The position numbers were made by a program, and so were the translations under genes. Positions 1 through 6,905 of a stretch of DNA of 19,819 nucleotides are shown in pieces. Under the pieces are notes generated by a model. That model made no database searches. It was not told the DNA's origin and saw nothing but the letters and a program-made list of their open reading frames with translations. This DNA is from Methanomicrobiales archaeon (GTDB taxonomy: Archaea > Halobacteriota > Methanomicrobia > Methanomicrobiales > Methanoculleaceae). The DNA lies in the NCBI GenBank assembly GCA_012521035.1, contig JAAYND010000183.1, positions 1-19,819 of the forward strand. The letters run 5' to 3'. Within the stretch, counting starts at the first letter, position 1. Each line of letters opens with the position of its first letter.

Positions 1-261
1 CTCTGGGGCGCGGCGATGGGTGTGCAGGAGACGATCCTCCGGGCCGCCGTCGCCGACTACACCCACATCAGCAAGCGCGGAACGGCCTACGGTGTATTCA
101 ACACCATCTACGGGGCGGCCTGGTTTGCCGGAAGCGCCTTCATCGGGTGGGCCTACACGATCGCCATCCCGCTCGTCATCGGGTTTCTGGTGGTGATGCA
201 GGTCAGTGCGCTCGCGGCATTCGCCTGGATGCGGCGCGGGTTTGCTGCACCGGCAGGTTGA
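1..261 (+). CDS. MFS transporter, C-terminal fragment (cut by window start)
   Basis: The open frame runs in from the left edge without a start and stops with TGA at 259-261, leaving 86 residues. The protein has two strongly hydrophobic stretches, around residues 36-52 and 55-76, separated by a short loop, and ends in a basic tail (WMRRGF) typical of the cytoplasmic end of a twelve-helix transporter. The stretch TAYGVFNTIYGAAWFAGSA resembles helix 10-11 of major facilitator superfamily proteins (small residues, a G-x-x-N/G pattern). The substrate cannot be told from this piece. An in-frame ATG at 16 exists, but the frame is open upstream of it, so I treat the gene as truncated by the window rather than short. 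It converges on the HEAT-repeat gene, with 55 bases between the two stops. Confidence 0.7.
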   Translation, partial: LWGAAMGVQETILRAAVADYTHISKRGTAYGVFNTIYGAAWFAGSAFIGWAYTIAIPLVIGFLVVMQVSALAAFAWMRRGFAAPAG

Positions 262-281
262 ACGGCCTGCCCACCTGAGAC

Positions 282-288
282 AAAAAAA
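282..288 (-). terminator. oligo-T tract downstream of the HEAT-repeat gene
   Basis: Seven consecutive A on the plus strand read as T7 on the minus strand, 29 bases after the stop of the HEAT-repeat gene. Archaeal RNA polymerase terminates at oligo-T runs, so this is the likely end of that minus-strand transcript. The same run is A-rich for the facing MFS gene and would not stop it. Confidence 0.55.
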
Positions 289-315
289 CTCCCGCTCGTA
301 GCGCCCTCAGGAGAT

Positions 316-333
316 CTCATATGGCCATATGAG
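316..333. repeat. perfect 18-bp palindrome over the HEAT gene stop codon
   Basis: CTCATATGG followed directly by CCATATGAG, a perfect inverted repeat with no spacer. It encodes the last residues (HMAI) and the TGA stop of the minus-strand HEAT-repeat gene. It lies between converging genes and 27 bases before the T7 tract. It could help form a 3' hairpin or bind a dimeric protein; the sequence does not decide which. Confidence 0.6.
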
Positions 334-3235
334 GAGGGATAGGTCCATCCCCATCTTCTCTCTTCTGACTCTCCGCTTCAATAAGACTCGCTGCCTTCAT
401 CGCGGCATAGATCCCCTTGATCTTGAGGTCTCCACCCTTCTGCAGAATCGTCCTGATCGATCGAACCGTCCCGGCATCCCCGATCCTCGCAAGAGCCGCC
501 ACCGCTCCATCCTGGATCTCCCGGTCAGTATCGAAGAGAGCAGCGATCAGGGTGTCTTCTGCCTGCTTCCCGAGCGCAACAACCTCATCCCACCTCCCGT
601 CAGCGACCATCGCCATCGCATACTCCTCCGATCGATCTGGCTGCCACCCCATCGCTTGAAGTGCCCGGATAGCCTCCAGTCTGACAGAGAAACTGCCGGA
701 TCTGAGGAGCGGGAGAAGTCGCGATGAGGCTGTCTCCTCCCCGAACAGCGATCTCAGGGCAGTGATAACATTTTCCCGGATCACCGGGTCTGTATCCCTC
801 AGGAAGAGAGATGTGCGCGACCCCCAGTAGTCGGACAGTCCCAGTAGCGACTCCATCACAGCTGACTTCACATCCGGGTGCGTATCATTGAGGGCGACGA
901 GCAGAGCACGTACTGCATCAACATCCTCAAAGTCACCGAGGACCCTGATGGCAAGCATGCGATCGCCGGGATCCGGACTCTTCGCCAGATCAGCGAGAGG
1001 GGTGACTGCGCTCCGCGATCCCAGGGCCGGGAGGGCTTCGGCAGCACGCCGTTTCACCTCAAACACCGGATCCTCGAGTGCAACAACCAGGGATCCAAAG
1101 GCTCTGGAGTCACCGAGCATTCCAAGAGAGAGGGCTGCACATGCACGGACCTCCGCGTCAGGATCACGCAGTGCGTTCATCAGCGGCCGGACCCCCCGGA
1201 GATCCCCGAGGCTACCGAGCGCTTCAGCAGCCTTGATCCTGGATTGCACGTCAGCGTCCGGGTTGTTGAGCACCCCGACAAAATACTCAAGATCGGGGAC
1301 TTCATCGTGGGCATCCACGTCATTCTCCTTTCCGCCGGAAGGCGTTGCATCCACCTCCTGATCCTCCGGCAGGATCTGTTCATCGGGGGGAGGGGCAGGT
1401 CGTAACACCCTGTCCTGCAGGCCGCCGGGGATCAGCGCCGGCCTATCGCTCTCCCGCGCTTTAGCAGGATCGACCATGAGGCCCAGGCGCTGGATCTCCT
1501 CCCACTCTTCCTTTGCAATGAGGTAGGCAAGGCGTTCCCGGGAATTTGACGGTTTCCAGCCGATCCGCTCAAGCGCTCTCGCGGCCGCCTTCCTCACCCC
1601 GGTATCGGGATCCTCAAAAAGTCTCACGAGCGGTCCGACCGCGGTTGCCACCCGGCGCCTGCCAACCCGCCGGGCCGCCTCCTGCCGTACCCGGGCATCC
1701 GAATCGCCGAGGGCGCCGGTGAGGAGGCGATCGGTCTCCTGACCGTGGTATGTACGGATCGCCTGCACCGCCTCAAGCCGGAGAGCAGGATCCGGATCCT
1801 GGAAGAACGGGATCAGGACAGGGAGCATCCTGGCACCCCCGATCAGACCCATGGCCCGTACGGCGCTGAGGCGGATATCCCGGTTCTCATCGCCTGACGC
1901 CTCGATGATGACATCGGCAGCACGCGGAGATCCGATCTTTCCGAGTGCAGTGATAGCATCCCGGCGGAGATCCGGGTTATCGGATCTCCACGCCTGTATG
2001 AGGGGATCCACCGCTGTATCATTACGAAGTTCCCCGAGCGCGACCGCAGCGGATGTCACTACACGCACGTCCGCATCCGTGAGCGCGAGAATGAGCGGCC
2101 CGACCGCTCGCTCATCCCCGGCATCGCCCAGGATCGAGGCCGCCCGCCATCTGATATCGGGATCCGGGTTTTTGAGCAATCGGACCAGAGCATCGGTCGC
2201 CGGGCTGCCGATCGCCTTGAGCGCCTTTGCGATGCCTTCCCTCTCCATACCCTGCCGTTCGGCGAGTTCGCGGGCAAGAGGATCGACACCATGTCCCCTG
2301 AGTTTTACAAGGCCGATCCAGTCGTCGGTCGCGCTCATGAACAGGATCTTATGGTAGAGACTCCGGGGTTCCCACCCCAAGCGCGTGAGTGCTCCTGCCG
2401 CGACCTTTCGGGTGCTCAAATGCGGGCTCGCGAGCCCGTAGATAAGACCTTTCTTCGATGCAGGATTCCCTATCTCCGCAAGCGCGGCGGCCGCCTCGTA
2501 GGTGACACACTCCTCCGGGTCATCGAGGGCCCTGTGGAGGGGGGCGACCGCGTGCCGGCTCTTCATCATGCCAAGGATCCGTGCGGCATGCATCCGTACA
2601 TCAAAATACCTGTCGTCCAGCGCCCAGATCAGGACATCCCCGAGTGCTCTTCCGTACCGCGACACCTCTTTCCAGTCTCTTCGCGCGAACGCGAGGGCAC
2701 CCCGCTCCCGATCATCGGCCGGCCTCCATCCGCATCTCTCCAGGGACTCGGCAACCTTCGACCGTATACCCGGGTGCCGGTCAAGCAACATCTCCCGGAG
2801 CACCCCGGTAGCACGAATGTCTCCGATCGCTCCGAGCGCCCAGATCGTCGCGATCTTCATGTCGTAGTCAGGGTCTGTCAGGAAGGGGATGAGGTGTGTC
2901 ACCGCATGTGGAGCCCGGATCTTCCCGAGTGCCCAGGCAACCTGGAGTCGCATGGTGCCGTCGGGATCGCTGAGGAGCGGGATGAGCACCTCCACTGCCC
3001 GGAGATCGCCAATAGATCCGAGGGCCTCAGCGGCTTTCCACCTGACATCCGGATCGGGGTCGGTCAGCGTCCGGATGAGGGGGTCGATTGCACGCGGGTC
3101 ACGCAGCTCCCCGAGGCCGCCTGCCGCCATCCACCGCGTGCTCATATCATCACTCTCGAGCGCCACTATCAGGCCGTCGAGATCCTGCCTCGAAACAAGC
3201 CTGTTAATATCATCGGCGGTGGAGCGAGGTGGCAT
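317..3235 (-). CDS. HEAT-repeat (PBS-lyase-type) protein, 972 residues
   Basis: This is a long soluble repeat protein made almost wholly of about 31-residue HEAT-like units of the PBS-lyase type. Each unit has the pattern DP-[DE]-x-x-VR-x-x-A-A-x-A-L-G-x-[IL]-G-D-x-R-A-[VI]-x-P-L. Repeats fill residues 20-590 and 650-950; an acidic, proline-rich linker at about 594-648 divides the two halves. The array is broken four times by a different module starting with GW[RKEQ]P, near residues 169, 287, 559 and 863. Three of these continue as a charged stretch with A-x-x-x-W-x-E and L/Y-G. There is no signal peptide or membrane segment, so it should be a cytoplasmic scaffold for protein-protein contacts; no enzymatic motif is visible. 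The ATG is preceded by AGGAGTG at good spacing. It lies 69 bases after a stand-alone receiver gene and is probably co-transcribed with it, so the two may work together. Confidence 0.9.
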   Translation of the reverse strand: MPPRSTADDINRLVSRQDLDGLIVALESDDMSTRWMAAGGLGELRDPRAIDPLIRTLTDPDPDVRWKAAEALGSIGDLRAVEVLIPLLSDPDGTMRLQVAWALGKIRAPHAVTHLIPFLTDPDYDMKIATIWALGAIGDIRATGVLREMLLDRHPGIRSKVAESLERCGWRPADDRERGALAFARRDWKEVSRYGRALGDVLIWALDDRYFDVRMHAARILGMMKSRHAVAPLHRALDDPEECVTYEAAAALAEIGNPASKKGLIYGLASPHLSTRKVAAGALTRLGWEPRSLYHKILFMSATDDWIGLVKLRGHGVDPLARELAERQGMEREGIAKALKAIGSPATDALVRLLKNPDPDIRWRAASILGDAGDERAVGPLILALTDADVRVVTSAAVALGELRNDTAVDPLIQAWRSDNPDLRRDAITALGKIGSPRAADVIIEASGDENRDIRLSAVRAMGLIGGARMLPVLIPFFQDPDPALRLEAVQAIRTYHGQETDRLLTGALGDSDARVRQEAARRVGRRRVATAVGPLVRLFEDPDTGVRKAAARALERIGWKPSNSRERLAYLIAKEEWEEIQRLGLMVDPAKARESDRPALIPGGLQDRVLRPAPPPDEQILPEDQEVDATPSGGKENDVDAHDEVPDLEYFVGVLNNPDADVQSRIKAAEALGSLGDLRGVRPLMNALRDPDAEVRACAALSLGMLGDSRAFGSLVVALEDPVFEVKRRAAEALPALGSRSAVTPLADLAKSPDPGDRMLAIRVLGDFEDVDAVRALLVALNDTHPDVKSAVMESLLGLSDYWGSRTSLFLRDTDPVIRENVITALRSLFGEETASSRLLPLLRSGSFSVRLEAIRALQAMGWQPDRSEEYAMAMVADGRWDEVVALGKQAEDTLIAALFDTDREIQDGAVAALARIGDAGTVRSIRTILQKGGDLKIKGIYAAMKAASLIEAESQKREDGDGPIPPHMAI

Positions 3236-3304
3236 CAGATCGCACTCCTGGCAAAGAGCACTGGTTGCAGATATCTGGAATATTCCCCGGCGACGAGCAC
3301 GTTT

Positions 3305-3673
3305 TCACACCCCGAGATGGCTTTTGAGGCTCTCTCTCAACCGTGCTGGCTCGACAGGTTTGGTGATAATCTCCGCAATCTCATCCCCGTAGAGGGCGAG
3401 TTCTTCTCCGGTCAGCCTCCAGGCCGAGCAGATCACTACCGGGATCTCCCGTGCTCCGGGAATCTTTCTCCGCTCAGCCAGGAACTCCAGACCATCCATT
3501 GATGGCATCACGATATCGAGGAGCACCAGTGCAGGGGGGTCTTCCGAGAGCATCCTGAGACCATCTCCAGGGTTATCTATCGGGACTGGTGAGTAGCCGA
3601 ACGACTCTATGAGTAGTTCGAAGATTCGAAGGACTCTATCGTCGTCATCGATGATCATTATTCTCTTTGCCAT
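3305..3673 (-). CDS. stand-alone response-regulator receiver (CheY-like)
   Basis: A 122-residue single-domain receiver. The acidic pocket is visible as DDDD at residues 9-12. The phospho-acceptor Asp is residue 53 in LLDIVMPSMDG, the switch Ser is residue 83 (VICSA), and the conserved Lys is residue 105 (ITKP). There is no DNA-binding or enzymatic output domain, so it must act by protein contact. I prefer the ATG at 3673 over another at 3685: the latter has AGAGG touching it, while 3673 leaves room for the GGATGG stretch upstream and begins with the usual MAKRIMIIDD. It probably receives phosphate from a histidine kinase, perhaps the one at 4161-6461 on the same strand, and the HEAT-repeat protein encoded 69 bases downstream is a plausible output partner. 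Both pairings are inference. Confidence 0.92.
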   Translation of the reverse strand: MAKRIMIIDDDDRVLRIFELLIESFGYSPVPIDNPGDGLRMLSEDPPALVLLDIVMPSMDGLEFLAERRKIPGAREIPVVICSAWRLTGEELALYGDEIAEIITKPVEPARLRESLKSHLGV

Positions 3674-3733
3674 GCCTGATACCATCCTCTGCGCGGGCGC
3701 TGGATAACTGCGATCCTGTGGGAGATCTGAACA

Positions 3734-3749
3734 GGTTAACCGGTTATAT
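3734..3749. promoter_or_regulatory. GGTTAACCGGTTATAT promoter-like element
   Basis: This 16-mer differs at one position from the element at 8837-8852 in front of rps3ae (GGTTAAT-CGGTTATAT), where it looks like a BRE/TATA promoter. Here, on the plus strand, no gene follows for 360 bases and more. On the minus strand it reads CATATAACCGGTTAACC and could be the TATA box of the receiver gene, with a start near 3722 and a leader of about 50 bases. A second minus-strand TATA-like stretch, GCTATATGA, lies at 3762-3770. Confidence 0.45.
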
Positions 3750-4012
3750 GATAATGTGGTTCATATAGCTTACTATTCGTACATGCAGGTCGGAGGGGGT
3801 GTTTGCTAAAATAGCGGCGAATGAAGAGGAGAGGGCGACAGGCGAAGAGATATGGATTCTGGTGTTGCACCAGTGCTTGATCTGTGCAATACAGCCGCAT
3901 GAGGTGCGTAGAGCCTTGCTATAAGCACCATTGATGCAGCCCCGTCAGATATCCGGGAGGCTGGTAACTACAGGAAAGACCCAGTATACACTCCACACGA
4001 CCACGCTGGCAA

Positions 4013-4026
4013 AAGATGAAAAGGAT
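4013..4026 (-). terminator. oligo-T stretches after tRNA-Gly
   Basis: Read on the minus strand, two T4 stretches (CCTTTTCATCTTTTGC) begin about 18 bases after the tRNA 3' end. Short T-rich stretches like this terminate stable RNA transcripts in archaea. The assignment is by position only. Confidence 0.4.
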
Positions 4027-4043
4027 TGAACCTGGCGTTCGAG

Positions 4044-4114
4044 TGCGATAGCCGGGAATCGAACCCGGGCTAGAGGCTTGGGAAGCCCCTGTCCTACCGC
4101 TAGACTACTATCGC
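4044..4114 (-). tRNA. tRNA-Gly (anticodon CCC)
   Basis: On the minus strand the sequence folds into a full cloverleaf of 71 bases. The acceptor GCGATAG pairs with CTATCGC and is followed by discriminator A. The D arm runs from GTC to GAC with GG in the loop. The anticodon stem GGGGC/GCCTC (one G-T pair) carries the loop TTCCCAA, giving anticodon CCC, which reads the glycine codon GGG. A 4-base variable loop follows. The T arm CCGGG/CCCGG carries the loop TTCGAAT. The bases after the discriminator are CTC, so CCA is not encoded and must be added after transcription. No intron is present. It sits between the histidine kinase and receiver genes on the same strand. Confidence 0.96.
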
Positions 4115-4145
4115 TCCGGTACCACTAGATGTCGACCCGGGAGAT

Positions 4146-4156
4146 GATAAATATTC
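4146..4156 (-). promoter_or_regulatory. TATA box for tRNA-Gly
   Basis: The minus strand reads GAATATTTATC, centred about 37 bases upstream of the mature tRNA 5' end. An initiation point 25-26 bases downstream would leave a short 5' leader of about ten bases for RNase P to remove. It fits within the 46 bases between the kinase stop and the tRNA, so the tRNA need not depend on read-through. Confidence 0.55.
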
Positions 4157-4160
4157 GGGC

Positions 4161-6461
4161 TCACTCCCCCTCCGGAGGGTAACGCCGCAGGGTCACCGTT
4201 ATGGCCGCCCCCTCCTCTGGCCGGCCGGGGACACGGTCCCCTGCCCGGACACTCCCTCCATAGCGCTCCACGAGCATCCTGACGATGTAGAGGCCAAGAC
4301 CCTTTCCGCTCCCCTTCACCTTTCCACGCTCTTTGCGCTCGAATATCCGGGGTTTGAGGTCATCAGATATCCCCGGCCCGGTATCGGCAACCGTCATCGA
4401 TACCATACCCCCCTCCTCCTCCCGGATGCTGATGGTGACCTCAACATCAGATCCCCCGAACTTGATGGAGTTGCTGATCAGGTTCGTGAAGATCTCATCG
4501 ATGAGGTCGTCGGCGAGCACCGTCACATCCGGCCCCTCGATGATGATGCCGGTATTGACGTAGTAGTTGCGCATCCGCCGAAGAACAGGCTCAAGCTCCA
4601 CCGGGCGGAGTTCAGTATCCCTGTCTCTCAGTCTCCGGATCGTGGTGACGTTTCGTATGATATCATTGCTCTGGTAGATGGCTGTGAGCGATTCCTGGAG
4701 AAACTTCCGGGGCAACTCGTCTTCTGACCCGAGGCTCATCTGCAGGTAGCCCATCGCCACGGTGTTTGCGTTATTGATGTCGTGCGTGAGGATATCCAGG
4801 TAGAGGTTGGCAGACTCAGTCGCAGCATTCGCTTCCTGAAGATACCGGTTGGCAGAAGCGAGCGCCACCTCCAGATCCTCATAGAGCATCCCCTTCACGA
4901 CCACATCCCCGAGCTTCTCGCCGATCGCCACGAGGGCCAGGCGCTCGTTCTCCGATATCGTCTCCCGGGTCTTGCTCGCAACTGTAATGCAGCCCACCGG
5001 CTCGTCATCGCCAGGTATGGGCACCGCCGCAAACGACCGGATGGCGAGATCCTCATGCCCCGGGTACTTCTCATCGAACCGGTCGACGAACCGGGCCTCC
5101 CCATCGACAAAAACAGGTCGCCAGGGTAGTTCATCCCGGCGCACACAGGCCGGGGGAACCGTATCACCCACGGAAGCCTGCAGGTGTACGGTGTCAGACC
5201 CCGGGTGCACCAGGTACGCCGCACCCAGATCAAAGTCCAGCAGTGCCACGACCTTCTCCAGTGATATCGGAAGGATCTCATCCAGTCGGCGGGACGCGGT
5301 TGCCGCAGCCAGTACTTCATCGATGATCGCGAGGCGCCGGTTCTCCTCCCGCACCATCTTCTCCGCCCGGCGGCGTTCGGTGATATCCCGGAACGAGACG
5401 ACCATGCGCACCGGAGCAGCCCCATCCATTTTGAAGGGGACGATCGCGACCTCCGCAGGCCTTTCGGCGCCATCGAACCTGCGGAACATACACTCGATCG
5501 GTGCAAGCGCCTCCCCGCGCTGGACATGATCCCGGTAGGCCAGGAGAGCTTCAAGGTCGCTTCCGGCAACCAGTTCATGTGGTTTTCGCCCGAGCAGATC
5601 CTCCCGCCCGGTCCCGCCGAAGAACCGGATCGCGGCCGCATTCGCCTCCACGATCCCGCGACTGGGGTTCGTCAGGAGGACACCGACATCGGTTGTGTTG
5701 AGGATGACCTGGAGCGTCTCTTTTGAGCGGCGGAGCTCCTCCTCAATCCTCTTCTGCTCCATCATCCCGGTGACCACCGCACAGACAATCTCCTGCTCCG
5801 CAAGAGGGCTTGCCGAGATGAGCACCGGGCAGGGCGTCCCATTCCGGGCGACGAGGTTGCAGCCCAGACCCTCGATCCTGCCTCCCCCCTCCTCAAGGGC
5901 TTCTGCGAGCTCCAGATATCCCGGCCATATCGCAGATACTTTCAGGGACAGGGCTTCATCTCTCGAGTACCCGAGTGTCTCAGAACATCCCGGGTTTATC
6001 TCCGTGATCTGCCCGGTTCTGGATGAGAAAAGAAAGATGCCTGTGCCCGACGTCTCAAATATCCCCCGGTAACGGCTCTCCCGCGCCTTCAGGCGGCCCG
6101 AGAGGTTTGATATGACGATGGCGACGACGAGAAACACCACAGCGCGGAGCAGGGCACTCACGATCTCCACCCCAAAACTCCGGGAGAAGAATAATACCTC
6201 TGCAAAGTAGATGGTGACGAGCGCGCCGACAAACGCAACACCCTTCTCCTGGTGTTGATAGGCTGCGAGTATAATCGGGATGTAGAAGAGGTGCGGGACG
6301 ATGATGAAGACTCCTGAGGAGAAGCAGTACAGAGAGGTGCCTATGGCTACGAGAGCAGAGGTGATGATACCAAGGTCAAGGAAGCGCTCTTTTGTGAGCA
6401 TATCGTGGATGTGAGAACCCGAAGAACCCTCCCTCACACAAAATATGTCACCGTAAGCCAT
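4161..6461 (-). CDS. membrane sensor histidine kinase (4 TM, PAS-PAS-GAF-HATPase)
   Basis: A predicted inner-membrane sensor kinase of 766 residues that autophosphorylates on His and passes phosphate to a receiver. Four hydrophobic helices lie near residues 30-47, 51-67, 74-92 and 98-118, with a pattern (PHLFYIPIILAAY) common in methanogen sensor kinases. Two PAS domains follow at about 127-225 (GIFETSGTGIFLF) and 248-360 (VILNTTDVGVLLTN to FRDITERRRAE). A GAF domain lies at about 380-515, then a coiled region. The H-box is LTHDINNANT with His about 560. The N-box NLISNS is near 660, G1 DTGPGIS near 693 and G2 GKGLGLY near 719. The frame opens earlier at a TTG at 6506, but the ATG at 6461 follows AAAGGG and lies downstream of the likely TATA element, so I use it. 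The ligand is unknown. No receiver or output domain is fused, and the nearest receiver gene lies just past the tRNA. Confidence 0.93.
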   Translation of the reverse strand: MAYGDIFCVREGSSGSHIHDMLTKERFLDLGIITSALVAIGTSLYCFSSGVFIIVPHLFYIPIILAAYQHQEKGVAFVGALVTIYFAEVLFFSRSFGVEIVSALLRAVVFLVVAIVISNLSGRLKARESRYRGIFETSGTGIFLFSSRTGQITEINPGCSETLGYSRDEALSLKVSAIWPGYLELAEALEEGGGRIEGLGCNLVARNGTPCPVLISASPLAEQEIVCAVVTGMMEQKRIEEELRRSKETLQVILNTTDVGVLLTNPSRGIVEANAAAIRFFGGTGREDLLGRKPHELVAGSDLEALLAYRDHVQRGEALAPIECMFRRFDGAERPAEVAIVPFKMDGAAPVRMVVSFRDITERRRAEKMVREENRRLAIIDEVLAAATASRRLDEILPISLEKVVALLDFDLGAAYLVHPGSDTVHLQASVGDTVPPACVRRDELPWRPVFVDGEARFVDRFDEKYPGHEDLAIRSFAAVPIPGDDEPVGCITVASKTRETISENERLALVAIGEKLGDVVVKGMLYEDLEVALASANRYLQEANAATESANLYLDILTHDINNANTVAMGYLQMSLGSEDELPRKFLQESLTAIYQSNDIIRNVTTIRRLRDRDTELRPVELEPVLRRMRNYYVNTGIIIEGPDVTVLADDLIDEIFTNLISNSIKFGGSDVEVTISIREEEGGMVSMTVADTGPGISDDLKPRIFERKERGKVKGSGKGLGLYIVRMLVERYGGSVRAGDRVPGRPEEGAAITVTLRRYPPEGE

Positions 6462-6506
6462 TATAAACCCTTTCAATGTGTATTCAATCGAGGTACAACA
6501 AAACAA

Positions 6507-6515
6507 GATATTAGA
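6507..6515 (-). promoter_or_regulatory. candidate TATA box for the histidine kinase gene
   Basis: The minus strand reads CTAATATCT in an AT-rich stretch. Initiation about 26 bases downstream would fall near 6485, giving a leader of roughly 24 bases before the ATG at 6461. This placement would put the alternative TTG at 6506 outside the transcript, which supports the shorter protein. Confidence 0.4.
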
Positions 6516-6517
6516 GC

Positions 6518-6905
6518 TAATTATTCCCTGTTTTTGGGAAAACTCGTGGGAGCGCGGCGTGATGGATCATACCCCTCCAGGATGCCGGCAAAGTAATCTG
6601 AGCCCGGAGAAAACCAGGATATCGAGATCAGAGAGAGAACCTGATGGAGCAACAGCGCACTCCAGGATGAGGTAGCGATCATCAAACCGGAGAAGGCAGG
6701 ATCCACCGCGCATCCCCCCACGAACAGGGCGTCTCCGATATCCTTAAGATTCCCCCCGGAGAATATGATACAGCACTTACTGTGCTGGCTATGGTAAGTC
6801 CGACGTGCTCCCACGCACTGCCCGCAAGGGCTTGGGATTACAGAGATTAGTCAGTTTACGGACTCTTTTCTGGACTTACATAGTGTATAATCGGAGGTGT
6901 ATTGA
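6518..6905. other. gap upstream of rps15 with candidate RNA hairpins
   Basis: I see no gene here. A 97-codon minus-strand frame (6521-6814) has no recognisable protein character. The plus strand contains several hairpin-forming sequences. CAGCAC/GTGCTG lies at 6771-6787 around a five-base loop. The alternative pairing ACTTAC/GTAAGT (6775-6780 with 6794-6799) overlaps the first. GCCC-GCAA-GGGC lies at 6820-6831, a stem closed by a GNRA-type tetraloop. Their position 75-135 bases before rps15 would suit a long leader or a small RNA, but no clear TATA box upstream confirms transcription. Confidence 0.4.
6893..6899 (+). promoter_or_regulatory. strong ribosome binding site of rps15
   Basis: GGAGGTG lies six bases before the ATG at 6906, a near-perfect match to the anti-Shine-Dalgarno end of archaeal 16S rRNA. 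It fixes the start codon and implies a leadered mRNA. Confidence 0.85.

Larger units (their letters stand above)
3686..4043. other. 358-base gap without a convincing gene
   Basis: This region lies between the receiver gene and the tRNA. Its left third is AT-rich and holds TATA-like elements on both strands (about 3734-3771), which probably serve the receiver gene. The rest contains only very short open frames; an example is 16 codons from ATG 3852, without a good ribosome binding site. The right edge contains the oligo-T stretches that follow the tRNA on the minus strand. I see no tRNA, repeat array or recognisable protein remnant here. Confidence 0.5.

Noticed and set aside
2291..3502. Long plus-strand open frame (about 400 codons) opposite the HEAT-repeat and receiver genes
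   Set aside because: It lies antisense to two well-supported genes and runs across both and the gap between them. Its translation has no domain pattern and is rich in Pro, Arg and Ser, as expected from reading repetitive GC-rich coding DNA backwards.
3852..3902. Short open frame of 16 codons in the gap before the tRNA
   Set aside because: It is too short and has no convincing ribosome binding site; frames of this length are expected by chance.
6462..6506. TTG at 6506 as the start of the histidine kinase
   Set aside because: The extra 15 residues (starting MFCCTSIEYT) have no family character, and the likely TATA box overlaps this site. ATG 6461 follows AAAGGG.
6559..6602. Possible C/D box small RNA (GTGATGG followed by CTGA about 35 bases later)
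   Set aside because: The C box has a mismatch, no clear D' and C' boxes lie between, and the flanks do not pair. The match is within chance.
6521..6814. Minus-strand frame of 97 codons between the kinase and rps15 genes
   Set aside because: There is no ribosome binding site of note, no recognised motif, and an irregular composition with hydrophobic and basic patches. It would also cover the hairpin region. I cannot support it as a gene.
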